Shown: in pieces, positions 6,130 to 6,743 of the stretch
How the letters are laid out: the number at the start of each line of letters is the position of its first letter
How positions within the stretch are numbered: the stretch's first letter is position 1
Assembly (NCBI GenBank): GCA_002306075.1
Contig: DBRW01000074.1
Location: forward strand, 1-6,743
Direction of reading: 5' to 3'
DNA: 6,743 nt
DNA from: Synergistaceae bacterium UBA1358
GTDB lineage: Bacteria; Synergistota; Synergistia; Synergistales; Synergistaceae
Made by a program: the position numbers and the translations under genes
Notes under the pieces: model-generated
The model's database searches: none
What the model was told of the DNA's origin: nothing
Seen by the model: the letters and a program-made list of their open reading frames with translations, nothing else

Positions 6130-6743
6130 ATGAAAAATCCGGACAGTGAGAAAGCGGCAGAAGAGATACAAAAAATGATAAATTACATCTTCAGGAAGAA
6201 AGATCTTCTCAGAGAAGCCCTGACTCATTCGTCTTACGCAAATGAGTCGGGCCTGCCGTATCATAACGAGAGGATGGAATTTCTCGGAGATGCGGTGCTC
6301 GAGCTGACCGTCTCGGACCTTCTTTACGACAGATACAAAGAACTGGACGAGGGACAGCTCACGAGGATTCGCTCACAGATAGTCTGTGAAAAAAAACTGT
6401 ATGAATGGGCCCTTGCTGTCGGCCTTCATCGGGCGGTCAGACTCGGAAGAAGCCTGATAAAGAAGGGCCCAACACCTGCAATAGCTGCGGATACGGCGGA
6501 ATCGCTCTTCGGGGCTGTTTTCCTTGACGGCGGCTACAGTGCGGCTCTTTCGCTCGCAAAAGCCTACCTTGAATTCCACCGCGATGAACTCTCTCCCGAC
6601 AGGCAGGACACCAAGACGCTCCTGCAGGAGACTCTGCAGGCGATGGGGAGGGGCGTTCCCTACTACAGGACGGTGGAACGCACAGGTCCCGACCATTCGC
6701 TGAAATTCAAGGTCGAGGTAACGATAGGGGACGAATTGCTCGC
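6130..6743 (+). CDS. rnc: RNase III, 3' partial
   Basis: Ribonuclease III cuts double-stranded RNA, including rRNA precursors and some mRNAs, as an Mg2+-dependent homodimer. 204 complete codons are visible before the window ends. The endonuclease domain has ALTHSSYANE at 30-39 and the signature NERMEFLGDAVL at 46-57. Metal and catalytic acids match E. coli RNase III: Glu47, Glu50, Asp54, Asp121 and Glu124, followed by LFGAVFLDGG at 126-135. A double-stranded RNA binding domain begins about residue 160 (DTKTLLQETLQ) and is cut off. The segment before Asp121 is about two residues shorter than in E. coli. The start ATG at 6130 is one base after the fabF stop and lacks a clear Shine-Dalgarno, suggesting coupling to fabF. 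An in-frame ATG at 6175 would remove much of the first helix, so 6130 is preferred. Confidence 0.95.
   Translation, partial: MKNPDSEKAAEEIQKMINYIFRKKDLLREALTHSSYANESGLPYHNERMEFLGDAVLELTVSDLLYDRYKELDEGQLTRIRSQIVCEKKLYEWALAVGLHRAVRLGRSLIKKGPTPAIAADTAESLFGAVFLDGGYSAALSLAKAYLEFHRDELSPDRQDTKTLLQETLQAMGRGVPYYRTVERTGPDHSLKFKVEVTIGDELL

Noticed and set aside
6175..6177. Alternative rnc start at the second ATG
   Set aside because: It would remove part of the first helix conserved in RNase III, and its upstream AAGAGA is no better a ribosome site.

Overview
The window is a stretch of bacterial chromosome carrying one co-directional, tightly packed type II fatty acid synthesis (FAS II) and phospholipid-initiation cluster, all on the + strand: plsX (5' end missing), fabH, fabK, fabD, fabG, acpP, fabF, rnc (3' end missing). 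I recognised every gene from motifs and catalytic residues in the translations. I see no mobile elements, CRISPR, tRNA or rRNA genes, and no convincing promoter or rho-independent terminator. There is no gene-free stretch longer than about 70 bases.

Layout. Bases 1-4505 hold plsX-fabH-fabK-fabD-fabG. These genes are fused by start/stop overlaps (ATGA at plsX/fabH; TGATG at fabK/fabD and fabD/fabG) or an 11-base gap (fabH/fabK), so they look translationally coupled. A 63-base A-rich leader with a near-perfect Shine-Dalgarno sequence precedes acpP. A 69-base spacer with a strong stem-loop separates acpP from fabF; it also contains a 21-codon open frame ending on the fabF start codon. rnc starts one base after the fabF stop.

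How the genes work together. FabD loads malonate onto AcpP. FabH primes chains from acyl-CoA, and FabF elongates them. FabG reduces the 3-ketoacyl-ACP, and FabK, an FMN enoyl-ACP reductase unrelated to FabI, does the final reduction. PlsX diverts finished acyl-ACP to acyl-phosphate for membrane lipid. The dehydratase (FabZ) and acetyl-CoA carboxylase are not in the window. rnc encodes RNase III; its neighbourhood with acpP is also known from Bacillus-type genomes.

Organism. GC is moderate (by eye mid-50s %), with unusually heavy use of AGG for Arg and ATA for Ile. Together with fabK inside a plsX-fabH...fabF-rnc cluster, this suggests an anaerobic bacterium of the Synergistota or, less likely, a Firmicutes relative. 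This is inference from memory and not a database match.

The gene content is mostly conserved housekeeping. The points worth a second look are the acpP-fabF spacer (alternative RNA pairings plus a possible leader peptide), an Asn-to-Asp change at the catalytic-tetrad position of FabG, and divergent motifs in PlsX and FabH.
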